In this document: positions 28,842 to 37,055 of the stretch, one piece after another
Position numbering within the stretch: the first letter of the stretch is position 1
Layout: each line of letters begins with the position of its first letter
Origin: Fodinicola feengrottensis
Lineage (GTDB): Bacteria > Actinomycetota > Actinomycetes > Mycobacteriales > HKI-0501
Assembly: GCF_010993775.1 (NCBI RefSeq)
Contig: NZ_WOTO01000076.1
Location: forward strand, 1-40,582
Direction of reading: 5' to 3'
Length of the DNA: 40,582 bases
Notes under the pieces: model-generated
What the model was told of the DNA's origin: nothing
The model's database searches: none
The model's input: only the letters and a program-made list of their open reading frames with translations
Program-made: the position numbers and the translations under genes

Positions 28842-28871
28842 GGCCGCCGGGCACCACCACGCCCGGCGGCC
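28842..28871 (+). terminator. Terminator hairpin after the HNH gene
   Basis: A perfect 11-bp stem GGCCGCCGGGC / GCCCGGCGGCC (28842-28852 with 28861-28871) and an 8-nt loop, 11 bp after the HNH stop codon. There is no T-tract, as is usual in high-GC actinomycetes. Confidence 0.72.
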
Positions 28872-28899
28872 CACATCCCTGTCTACTAAGGCGGAAACT

Positions 28900-29351
28900 C
28901 CAGCTAGGGCGAGGAGTCGTTGGCCGATGCGGGCGCGGAGGCTGTCGGGGGTTCGGGCGCCGTGTCGTTCCAGGGAGAGTTGGCCTTTGGTGGTGTCAAG
29001 ACGGACTCGATGAGTTGGCGGATGCCGCCAGGGTCGCCGAATCGATGCTTTTCGTTTTTGCGGTCAGGGCGGACGAAGGTGATGCCCAGGTCAGCGGTGT
29101 GGGTGCGGAAATGGGAGTAGATGTTGGTCGCGGGCTTGGCCAAGCAGTTCGATCGCGACGTCGCGTTCGCCCAGTTTGGGGTTGGCCAGGCACCAAGTGA
29201 TCGGCATGCCGTGGGCGGTGGTGACCAGGTAGAGCTTGACTCCCCAGTACCGGACAACCTGGTCATCGACGAACACGTACAGTGCCGTCAGAAGGGTATC
29301 GAGGTCAGTCTTCACAAACCGGCCATCGATACCCTTCGCCACGTCCACCAC
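28900..29351 (-). pseudogene. IS982-type transposase with internal deletion
   Basis: Minus-strand reading starts near FVKTDLDTLLTALYVFVDD, the family N-terminus. It jumps directly to YWGVKLYLVTTAHGMPITWC and LANPKLGERDVAIELLGQAR, so the middle of the protein, including early catalytic acids, is missing. After a frame change it continues FVRPDRKNEKHRFGDPGGIR and, in another frame, KGQLSLERHGARTPDSLRAR IGQRLLALA. The element is dead. It abuts the 3' end of the CHAP gene by about 40 bp and bounds the secreted-enzyme cluster on that side. Confidence 0.75.
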
Positions 29352-29392
29352 CCAGCCACTACGTCGAGCACGATCAATGAGGAATCACTCGG

Positions 29393-29944
29393 CTAGGAGG
29401 CCGAGACCCAGCCGTAGATGTTGCCCGGACGGCCGGCGGCGTGGGCATGCGTCGGATCGAACGGGCCGTGCTTTTCGACCTGGTTGTCGGAGTTGCCTTC
29501 GACAGTGGTGATGGTGCCGGTGCCGACCGCCACCACGATTCCGGTGTGCAGACTGGTGTCCGTGTTCTGCGGGCCGGTTCCGTAAAGGACGATGTCGCCG
29601 GGCTGCATTCCGGTGTTGGTCGAATGCGCCCGCCCCTTGCCCTGGCCCCAGGTATAGATATCACCGGTGAAGTCATACTGGGGAATGGAAATGCCGGCCT
29701 GCCGCCAGACCCAGGTGGCGAAGAGCGCGCACCACGCTTCACAGGGACCGTATTTCGTGCAGTTGCTGCCGGGAGGGTTCTCGCCGATCCCCAGCTCGCT
29801 GTTCGCGATGCTCACGATGTCCGTACGAACGGTGGCCGGCTGAACCACAGTGGCCGTCGCGGCCAGCGCCGCCACCGGAGTCGCGGTCACTGTCAGCGCG
29901 CCGGCGAGCAGCACGACCGTCATGATTTTTGTCATTCTACGCAT
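29393..29944 (-). CDS. Secreted CHAP-domain hydrolase
   Basis: Intact 183-residue exported protein. Signal peptide: basic MRRMTKIM, hydrophobic TVVLLAGALTVTATPVAALA, cleavage probably after an Ala-x-Ala. The CHAP domain has catalytic Cys in CEAWCALFATWVWRQAGISI, His in TSLHTGIVVAVGTG and the polar third residue region in TTVEGNSDNQVEKHG; MQPGDIVLYG is the usual strand before the His. CHAP enzymes cleave peptidoglycan as amidases or endopeptidases. ATG 29944 follows GGGAGG at 8-9 nt. It is 18 bp downstream of the chitosanase gene and surely co-transcribed, suggesting joint secretion against polymer or cell-wall substrates. Confidence 0.85.
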   Translation of the reverse strand: MRRMTKIMTVVLLAGALTVTATPVAALAATATVVQPATVRTDIVSIANSELGIGENPPGSNCTKYGPCEAWCALFATWVWRQAGISIPQYDFTGDIYTWGQGKGRAHSTNTGMQPGDIVLYGTGPQNTDTSLHTGIVVAVGTGTITTVEGNSDNQVEKHGPFDPTHAHAAGRPGNIYGWVSAS

Positions 29945-29962
29945 GAAAATGCCTCCCAAGGA

Positions 29963-30652
29963 TCAGTTGTGATCGATGAACTGCTGGGCGAGCGTACGAC
30001 CGGCGGCGACGGCCTGGCCGTGGTTCTGAATGGTCGAGGTGGCCGAGCCAGGGAAGACGATGTACGTCACTCCGTTGTCCGCTCCCCCACTGGAGGGATC
30101 CGGATTAATGCCCAAGGCCTGCGCGGTGGCGTACGAAGCCTCGCCAATCTGCCCGCTGGGACCTTCGTCCCCGACGACCGCGTATTCGACATGTCCATTG
30201 TAGACAACTGCGAGAATGTCACCGCCATGGATTCCAGCGGTGGTGTATTTCCAGATACTGCTCGGAAGTGGCACCACGACGTACGGCAGCGACGCGGCAT
30301 CCAATGGCGACCCGTCGGCCTCGTGGAATGACGTGTCATCCTGGAAGTCGGGATCGGTGCCGGTGTTGCATTCGTCGCTCTCCTGGCCGTCGCAGTCCAC
30401 GGCCATGCTCGACGACCAGAAGAAGGCGCCGGTGGCTCCACAGATCGGTACGCGGCCGCCGATCTGCGGGTTGACATATGTCCCGTTCGATACCTGCCGG
30501 CAGCTATTTGTCTTGGCCAGCAAGGAAGAGGCACTCGGCTGACCGTCGTCGGAGGCAGGACTGGCGCGGGCCGGAATCGGTGTCGCGACGAGACAGAAAG
30601 TCGCTAGCCCGACCAGGAGCCGACGGTTGATTGACCTCGTTTTAGCATCCAT
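29963..30652 (-). CDS. Secreted GH75 chitosanase
   Basis: Intact 229-residue glycoside hydrolase family 75 protein that would endo-cleave chitosan. Signal peptide: RSINRRLLVGLATFCLVATP, with likely cleavage near ARA. Family landmarks: GAFFWSSSMAVDCDGQ, DPDFQDDTSFHEADGSPLDA, LPYVVVPLPSSIWKY, GIHGGDILAVVYNGHVEYAV, the acidic catalytic region GDEGPSGQIGEASYATAQAL and the closing ADNGVTYIVFPGS. Cysteines at CRQ, PICG, VDCD and DECN probably form disulfides. The ATG at 30652 starts the signal peptide; the longer frame upstream lacks one. It heads a two-gene unit with the CHAP hydrolase and lies downstream of a small secreted protein and a GntR regulator. Confidence 0.87.
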   Translation of the reverse strand: MDAKTRSINRRLLVGLATFCLVATPIPARASPASDDGQPSASSLLAKTNSCRQVSNGTYVNPQIGGRVPICGATGAFFWSSSMAVDCDGQESDECNTGTDPDFQDDTSFHEADGSPLDAASLPYVVVPLPSSIWKYTTAGIHGGDILAVVYNGHVEYAVVGDEGPSGQIGEASYATAQALGINPDPSSGGADNGVTYIVFPGSATSTIQNHGQAVAAGRTLAQQFIDHN

Positions 30653-30728
30653 GGGGCGAAGTATGGGAGCGACACATACAACGGACATACAACGCACAAA
30701 ATCCAACGTTGCACTGCTAACCCGCCGG

Positions 30729-31091
30729 TTAGGTGTTTTGGCAGATCTCACCGACCGGGGTTTTCTCATTCCAGCCCTTGGCGCAGACGGTGGTGACGCC
30801 GACACCCCTGACCGTCAGCGGCGGCGGGCCTTCGCCCGCTGGGCCGACGATCGTCGCGCCTTTGGTGCTGCTGATGGCAAAGTGGCCGTAATAGGGCAGG
30901 GCGTCCTTGGCGATGTACGCCGTGGCGGTCCAGTTGTCCTCGGCACCGGTGATATTGACAGTGAGGTCCAGGCAGACCGAGTGGTCACATTTGGTGACGA
31001 CCTGCTGCTGGCTCGCGGCGGCGGCCGGTGCCGCGAGGGCGAGCAGCGCGCCCACGACCGTGACCGCTGCCGCGAAGTGTCGGATTTTCAT
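30729..31091 (-). CDS. Small secreted protein of unknown function
   Basis: Intact 120-residue protein. Signal peptide MKIRHFAAAVTVVGALLALA followed by APAAAA, a typical Sec cleavage region. The mature part of about 95 residues is Ser/Thr/Val-rich and beta-like (VCLDLTVNITGAEDNWTATA, YYGHFAISSTKGATIVGPAG) with four cysteines (KCDHSVC, TTVCAKGW and EICQNT) that could make two disulfides. I do not recognise the family. ATG 31091 has GGGGAG six nt upstream. Its position 76 bp before the chitosanase gene on the same strand suggests co-expression with the secreted enzymes. Confidence 0.75.
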   Translation of the reverse strand: MKIRHFAAAVTVVGALLALAAPAAAASQQQVVTKCDHSVCLDLTVNITGAEDNWTATAYIAKDALPYYGHFAISSTKGATIVGPAGEGPPPLTVRGVGVTTVCAKGWNEKTPVGEICQNT

Positions 31092-31181
31092 GTCGGCTCC
31101 CCATTTCCATCGAGACAGCAAGGAGCTTTCTGGAGGTTCACCGAGCCACGCAAGGGTATTCGGGCTGGGCCGAAACGGGGC

Positions 31182-31889
31182 CTACGCGATCCGGTTGCGG
31201 ATCCCGGTGAAGTGCTGCTCGGTGGCGACGACCGCCCGGGGAATATCGGCCGCTCTTACGGCTTCGTAGATCTCGCGGTGTTCGGCGGCGACGCCGGTCG
31301 CGGTGCTGTCCAACTCGCCGAACTGCCGGCTGAGCTCGTGATAGACGTGCCAGAAAGCGCCCAGCAACTGGGCCAGCAGGCGGTTTTGCAGCGGTGCGTA
31401 GAGATGGTCGTGAAAGCGGCGGTCCGCGTCCGGCGCGGTGTGCCCACCCTCGGCGGCTTTCTCCATCTCCAGCAAGGCATCCTCGACCCGGCCCAGGCTC
31501 GCCGGGTCGGCGGCGGCGATCACCTGCGGGACCAGCCCGACCTCCAGCGCGCTGCGGACCTCGACCAGCTCGCGGATCGCCTGCCGGTCGGTCCGCAACG
31601 ACAGCTGGCCGCGAAAGGCGAGGCCGTCAGCCAGCGCGTCCAGCTCCAGCTGGCCCACGTACGTCCCGAAGCCGTGCCGGATCTCCACGATGCCGACCGC
31701 CTGCAGCGCTTTGAGGGCCTCCCGCAGCGAGTTCCGACCCACGTCCAAGCGGTCCATAAGGTCTGACTCGGTCGGCATCGGATCGCCCGGGCTGAGACCG
31801 TCGTCCAGGATCAGCTGCTTGATGCGCTCACGGATCGCACGCTGGCTGGCCGCGGCTGTCGACCGCGGGACGCGAGTGGACGTATCCAC
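31182..31889 (-). CDS. FadR-subfamily GntR transcriptional regulator
   Basis: Intact 235-residue regulator. N-terminal winged helix: SQRAIRERIKQLILDDGLSP, GDPMPTESDLMDRLDVGRNS LREALKALQAVGIVEIRHGFG (GntR signature). The C-terminal all-helical FCD domain has the metal-ligand pattern DRRFHDHLYAPLQNRLLAQL, AAEHREIYEAVRAADIPRAV and VATEQHFTGIRNRI. The D-H-H-H set suggests a bound metal and a small carboxylate effector. The operator-like palindrome at 25.78 kb, before the DapA-family aldolase gene, is of the type such proteins bind, so the two may be linked; local control of the secreted-enzyme cluster is an alternative. Confidence 0.88.
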   Translation of the reverse strand: MDTSTRVPRSTAAASQRAIRERIKQLILDDGLSPGDPMPTESDLMDRLDVGRNSLREALKALQAVGIVEIRHGFGTYVGQLELDALADGLAFRGQLSLRTDRQAIRELVEVRSALEVGLVPQVIAAADPASLGRVEDALLEMEKAAEGGHTAPDADRRFHDHLYAPLQNRLLAQLLGAFWHVYHELSRQFGELDSTATGVAAEHREIYEAVRAADIPRAVVATEQHFTGIRNRIA

Positions 31890-31948
31890 GCTCCGTGAAC
31901 CTCACAACCCGATAGGTGAGAGTCGCACTTTACCCGCCGGTCGATTTG

Positions 31949-31997
31949 CCTAGGGCGTGCCTCCTCATTCCAGGTGGATGAGGAGGCACGCCCTAGG
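31949..31997 (-). terminator. Perfect 20-bp hairpin at the end of the TPR gene
   Basis: CCTAGGGCGTGCCTCCTCAT (31949-31968) pairs perfectly with 31978-31997, with a 9-nt loop. It lies between the TPR gene and the GntR gene, both on the minus strand, and overlaps the probable TPR stop codon. Likely terminator of the TPR transcript; no T-tract. Confidence 0.7.
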
Positions 31998-33028
31998 TCG
32001 GCGGGTTGGTTGGTCATCGTCCAGGCCCGGTGCGTGACGACCATCAGCGGGTGGCTCTCCTGCAGCGGCTCGGAAACGCCGTTGACCAGGTCCTGGAGAG
32101 CCTCGGCGACCGGATAGACCAGCTCTGGGTCGAAAAGCTGCTCGGCGGTGTCCAACGCGCGATCGGCCCGGCTGACGACGTCCTCGACCTCGATCTCGCC
32201 GCCGTTGTCCGCGGCCTCGGTCATCATCTCGCCAAGCGCCCGCACCTCACGGCCGTACACGACCTGATAGTCGGCCTGATCGGCGCCGAGCGCGCCCAGC
32301 AAGGTCAGGTAGAGCCGGAAAAGCGGGTCCGGCACGCCGAGTTCCTCAATGACGAAAAGGACAATGCGCAGCTGCGACTCGCGCGGATCCAGCCGCAGCG
32401 CGGTGGCCACGTCTGCACTGGACTGTACGTAGTCGCCGAGCATCGCGCGGTCCAAACCCAGCAACAGCAACAACTCCGGGTCGGTGGGCTCGATGGTGAG
32501 CGCGGTCAGCACCGCCTTCTCGCTCTCCTCCCACCTTTCCTGACGGGCCAGGAACTGCGCGCGGGCCCGGTAGCCGGCGAGCATGTCCGGCGCGACCCGG
32601 ATCACCCGGTCGGCGAGGTCCAGAGCCTCCGCCAGCCCATCCGCGGTGCCGGCCAGCACCAGCCCGAGCATCAGCAGGCTGGCCGGCTCATCCGGGTCGG
32701 TCTCGATGGCCCGCCGCAGCAACGGCTCGGCCTCTGAGTCCCGGCCCTGGTCGTGCCAGGCGGCACCAAGCATGGTGAGGCCGTACACGTCGTCCGGGTA
32801 AGCGGCCACCAGCCGGCGCGCGCGCGGCGTCCTCAGCCTCCTGATCGCGGCCGTCGCCGGAGTTTCGCTGCACCAGCAGGGCGAGCCCGTCGCGATCGGT
32901 GGGATCCGCGGCCAGGATCAGCCCGATCACCGCCTCGGCCTGCTCCGGGCGGCCCAGTTCCAGCAAGGCCTTGGCACGCTCCAGCTGGACTTCCCGCTCG
33001 TCAGTTTGGCACCCGCGAATCCTGTCAT
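31993..33028 (-). CDS. TPR-repeat protein (frameshifted; ends uncertain)
   Basis: About 340 residues, mostly tetratricopeptide helices: QLERAKALLELGRPEQAEAV, DDVYGLTMLGAAWHDQGRDS EAEPLLRRAIETDPDE, LAEALDLADRVIRVAPDMLA, ARQERWEESEKAVLTALTIE, MLGDYVQSSADVATALRLDP. A non-TPR C-terminal region follows (LVYPVAEALQDLVNGVSEPL). Likely start ATG 33028 (MTGFAGAKLT) needs a frame change soon after, and another lies near 32,815. The raw 3' frame reads on to 31811 and would overlap the GntR gene; a small shift gives TNPPT and TAG at 31993, inside the hairpin, which I prefer. No signal peptide; probably a cytoplasmic scaffold. Partner unknown. Confidence 0.7.
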
Positions 33029-33272
33029 GCCGGTACGACAACCGCGCGCAGGCCGTCGAAGCGGCGAGGCTAGGGCGTCCCTTGCACGATCGGCACCCTG
33101 GTCGAGCCTCGGGCGTACCCGGCGCCATGATCCTGGACACACCTCGACCGGTAACACTTTTGGCTCGGGCCTCGACATTCCGGACGAGATGCTAACGGTG
33201 CGTACGGCAAGCCATCACAGAGTCGGTCATTTCTCCCAAACAACGACAAATCTTCGGCTCGAGCGGTCCGGA

Positions 33273-33278
33273 TAGTCT
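33273..33278 (+). promoter_or_regulatory. Candidate -10 element, leaderless kinase gene
   Basis: TAGTCT at 33273-33278 lies 6 bp before the GTG start at 33285, so transcription would begin at the start codon itself. No ribosome-binding site is visible. The -35 region is not clear. Confidence 0.4.
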
Positions 33279-33284
33279 GTCTCG

Positions 33285-34942
33285 GTGACCGGATCGGGGA
33301 ATGACGACAGCGACCAGGGGAATCGCGTCGTCTCCACCGACGACAGCGGGCCGGCGGTGGCCGCCGCCGAGGACGGCCGGTTGATCGCCGGCCGCTACCG
33401 GCTGCGGACCTGGATCGGCGCCGGCGCGATGGGCGAGGTCTGGCAGGCGATGGACGAGCGCCTGCACCGGATCGTGGCGGCCAAAGCAGCTGCTGCTGCC
33501 CGTGGGACTGACTGAGTCATCCGGACGCCGAGGTGCTCCGGCAGCGGTCGTTCCGGGAGGGCCGGATCGCGGCCCGCCTGCAACACCCGAACGCGATAGC
33601 CGTCTATGACGTCGTCAGCGACGACGGCCGGCCCGTCCTGGTGATGGAGTACATGGCGTCCCGCAGCCTCGCCGAGGTGATCGACGAGGACGGGCCGCTC
33701 GCCCCAGAGCGAGTCGCCAACATCGGCGCGCAGGCCGCGTCCGCGCTGGCCGCGGCACATGCGGCGAGCATCGTGCACCGCGACATCAAGCCCGGCAACA
33801 TCCTGCTCGGCCCGGACGGTACGACCAAGATCACCGACTTCGGCATCTCCCGGGCGACCGGCGACATCACGGTCACCAAGACCGGTGTCCTCACTGGTAC
33901 GCCCGCATACCTGTCACCGGAGGCCGCTCGCGGCCAGGTCACCGGCTCCCCGTCGGACGTTTTCGCGCGCGCTGGGCGCGACGCTCTACGCCGCCGTCGA
34001 GGGCGAGCCGCCCTTCGGCCGCGACGACAACACGATGGCGCTGCTGCACCTGATCGCCACCGGCAAGGTCAACCCGCCGCGGCGGGCCGGCGTACTGGCG
34101 AACACCCTGCAGAAGATGCTCCGCGACGACCCGTCCACTCGGCCGACGATGAAGCAGCTAAGCGAGGAACTCGCCGCCGTCGCCAAGGGCGTCACCGAGG
34201 TCGCGCCGGCGCCGCGTACGCCCGTCTCCGCGCCACCCCGGCCCGCGCCACCGCCGCCCCCGGCACACGTACGGTCGCCGCAGAACCGGCCGGCGCACGT
34301 ACGACGGGAGCCGACGCGCTCCGTCCGGGTGCCCGACCGCAAGTGGAGCGCCACCAACCGCTGGCTGGTGATCACCGCGGTGGCCGCCGTCGTCGTCATC
34401 CTGGCCTCGATCGGCGGTGCCCGGCTGCTGGCCCACTCATCCTCGGTCAACCAGCCCAACGGCACTTTGCAGCAGGGGCCGCCGCCGACGCGCCCACCAG
34501 CGCACCGCCAGAAGCGTCGGCACCCGTCGTACCACCCGTCACGCCGTCACCTTCGGCCAGCGTGTCGCCCTCGGCGTCGGCGAAGGACCTGGAGGGGCCG
34601 GTCGTGAAGTACTACAACCTGCTTCCCACCGACCTCGACGAAGCCTGGGCGCTGCTCGGCCCGGACCTGAAGGCGAAGGGTCGCAAGTCGTACGACGCCT
34701 ATTGGCAGCAGGTGCAGCAGGTCGCCCTCATGTCGAGCCACACTTCGGGCACGTCGGTGCAGGTGACCATTCAACTGACCATGCAGAACCAGGCCACCGC
34801 CGAGGAAGTGCACCGGCTCGGGATGATCCAGGTCAACGGCCAGTGGCTGATCGACACGGACACTCTCATCCAGTCCCACCAGTTCCCCGGACCCGGACCC
34901 AGCGCCACCACACTGCCCTCCGAGAAGCCCACCGCCGGCTGA
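33285..34942 (+). CDS. Transmembrane Ser/Thr protein kinase, PknB-type (frameshifted)
   Basis: Hanks-type kinase with extracytoplasmic domain, about 552 residues. Gly-loop IGAGAMGEVWQAMDE; Lys in VAAK followed, after a frame change in an A3 run near 33,482, by QLLLPVGLTE; catalytic loop IVHRDIKPGNILL; DFGISRA; activation segment TGVLTGTPAYLSPEAARG; LGATLYAAVEGEPPFG; DPSTRPTMKQLSEEL. A Pro-rich juxtamembrane linker precedes one membrane helix (WLVITAVAAVVVILASIGG). The outer part has a Pro/Ser linker and a ~100-residue globular domain (VVKYYNLLPTDLDEAWALLG ... MIQVNGQWLIDTDTLI) resembling NTF2/lumazine-like outer domains, not PASTA repeats. More frame changes near 33,965 and 34,480. Its stop abuts that of dapB (TGATCA). 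Confidence 0.9.
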
Positions 34943-35718
34943 TCAGCGTTCCAGGAGAGAGTCCAGCCCAATAGTGAGGCCGGGGCGGCCGAGGATTTGG
35001 CGTACGGCAAGCAAAACGCCGCCTGGCATAAAGGAAGCACGATCGTACGAGTCGTGCCGGATGGTGAGCGTCTCACCTTCGGTGCCACACAACACTTCCT
35101 GGTGCGCGACCAGGCCGGCCATGCGGACGGAATGCACCGGCACCTCATCCACCCGGGCACCGCGAGCACCGTCCAAAGAGGACTTGGTGGCGTCCGGCAT
35201 CGGGCCGAGGGCGGCTTTACGGCGGGCCTGCGCGATCGCGGAGGCGGTGTGTACGGCCGTACCGCTCGGCGCGTCGACCTTGTTCGGGTGGTGCAACTCG
35301 ATGATTTCCATCGACGGGAAATACTGGGCGGCGGTGGCCGCGAACTGCATCATCAATACCGCGCCAATAGCGAAATTCGGCGCGATCACGACGCCGATGC
35401 CTTCGGTTGGCTTCAGCCACTCACGCACGGTTTCTATCCGGGCGGCGTCAAAACCGGAGGTGCCGACGACGGCGGAAATTCCCTGGTCGATGCACCAACG
35501 GACATTGTCCATGACGACGACGTCCGGATTGGTGAAATCAACGACAACTTGGGCGCCGGCGTCGGAAATATTGAAAAGCCACTCGCCCTCTCGTCGACCA
35601 TCGCGACCAGGTCGAGATCCTCGGCGCCGTCGACCGCGCGGCAAACCTGCGAACCCATCCGGCCGCGAGCGCCCAGCACACCGACCCGCAGCAGCGGACT
35701 TCCCACCGGCTCGGACAT
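34943..35718 (-). CDS. dapB: 4-hydroxy-tetrahydrodipicolinate reductase DapB (frameshifted)
   Basis: NAD(P)H-dependent reductase, second dedicated step of the lysine/diaminopimelate pathway after DapA. Rossmann GVLGARGRMGSQVCRAV at the N-terminus, DFTNPDVVVMDNVRWC, GTSGFDAARIETV, IAPNFAIGAVLMMQFA, and the substrate-binding motif ELHHPNKVDAPSGTAVHTA. The C-terminus VLLAVRQILGRPGLTIGLDSL is typical. One frame change near 35,590 separates LVAMVDE from GEWLFNISDA. Its ATG follows the M16 peptidase stop directly (TAAATG). This M16-dapB order matches other actinomycetes. Confidence 0.94.
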
Positions 35719-37055
35719 TTAACCCACCACTCCAGCGCCGGAGAAATCCTGATCGCCCACCGGGCCGATGACGCCGAGCGACATCGGACGGGCCAGCACA
35801 TCACACGCTACCGAACGAACCTGTTCGGGCGTGACCGAGTCGATCTTGCCGAGCAGGTCGTCGACAGACAGCACATCGCCAAAAACCAGCTCGCTCTTGC
35901 CGATCCGGCTCATCCGCGATCCGGTGTCTTCCAAACCAAGCACGGTCGAGCCTTTCAGCATGCCTTTCGCGCGCCGAACCTCGTCGTCGGTGATGCCTTT
36001 GGCGGCAACCGTCGCGAGTTCTTCGGAGACAATGCCGAGCACGTCATGTACGCGACCGCGGGCACATCCGGCGTACACCCCGAAAATGCCGGTGTCCGCG
36101 TATTGGCTCGCGTACGAATAGACTGAATAGGCGAGGCCTCGGCGTTCCCGCACTTCCTGGAAAAGCCGGCTCGACATGCCGCCGCCGAGGGCCTGATTCA
36201 TTACGCCCAAAGCAAAACGCCGGTCGTCCGCGCGCGCGATGCCAACCGTGCCGAGCACGATGTGCGCCTGCTCGGTGTCCTTGTCGACGACCCGCAGCGG
36301 CACCGGCTCCAGCGTCGCGATGCGCTGGTGCATCGCCCGCGGCTCGCGCGCGACAGCGTCGCCTTCGAGCAGGCCGGCCGACTCGAATGCCTTGCGTACC
36401 AACCGAACCACGTAATTGTGGTCAAGGTTTCCGGCGACCGAAACGACCATCGTGTCGGGCGTATAACGCCGCTTGTAAAAAGAATGGATCTGTTTGCGCG
36501 TCATCGCGGTGATCGTGTCGGGGGCGTACCGATAACCGGTCGGCCGAGCGGATGCGCGCCGAAAATGGCTTCGGAGAACACATCGTGTACGACGTCGCCG
36601 GGATCGTCGTCGTGCATCGCGATCTCTTCGAGAATCACGCCACGCTCGGTTTCGACGTCCTCCGGCGCGATTAGCGACGACGCGAGCATGTCGCAGACGA
36701 CGTCGATGGCCAACGGCATGTCGTCATCCAGCACCCGCGCGTAATAGCAGGTGTATTCCTTGCCAGTGAAGGCGTTCGACTCGCCGCCGACCGCCTCCAA
36801 CTCGGCCGAGATGTCCAGCGCCGACCGGCGCCGCGTCCCCTTGAACAGCAGGTGCTCAAGGAAATGCGACGAACCGGCCAGCGCCGCGGACTCGTCCCGC
36901 GACCCAATTCCCACCCAGATCCCGAACGACACACTGCGCTGGGTCGGCATGGCCTCGGTGACCACCCGCAGGCCCCCGGGCAGCACGGTGCGGCGAATGG
37001 TGCCGCCGTACTGCCCGTTGGCCAGCGTGGTGGTATGGGCGCGGGTAGGGCTCAC
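35719..37055 (-). CDS. M16 family zinc metallopeptidase (PepR-type, frameshifted)
   Basis: Insulinase/processing-peptidase family, about 445 residues. Inverted zinc motif HFLEHLLFKG (HxxEH) with the distal glutamate in ETERGVILEEIAMHDDDP. TLANGQYGGTIRRTVLPGGL at the N-terminus, LGRPVIGT followed by PDTITAMTRKQIHSFYKRRY, MVVSVAGNLDH, and the second M16 domain with QALGGGMSSRLFQEVRERRG and LAYSVYSYAS. A frame change lies in the C5/G5 run near 36,525. The GTG at 37055 overlaps the pnp stop (GTGA), so it is coupled to pnp. In Streptomyces and Mycobacterium the same gene sits after pnp; its substrate is not known with certainty. Confidence 0.92.
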
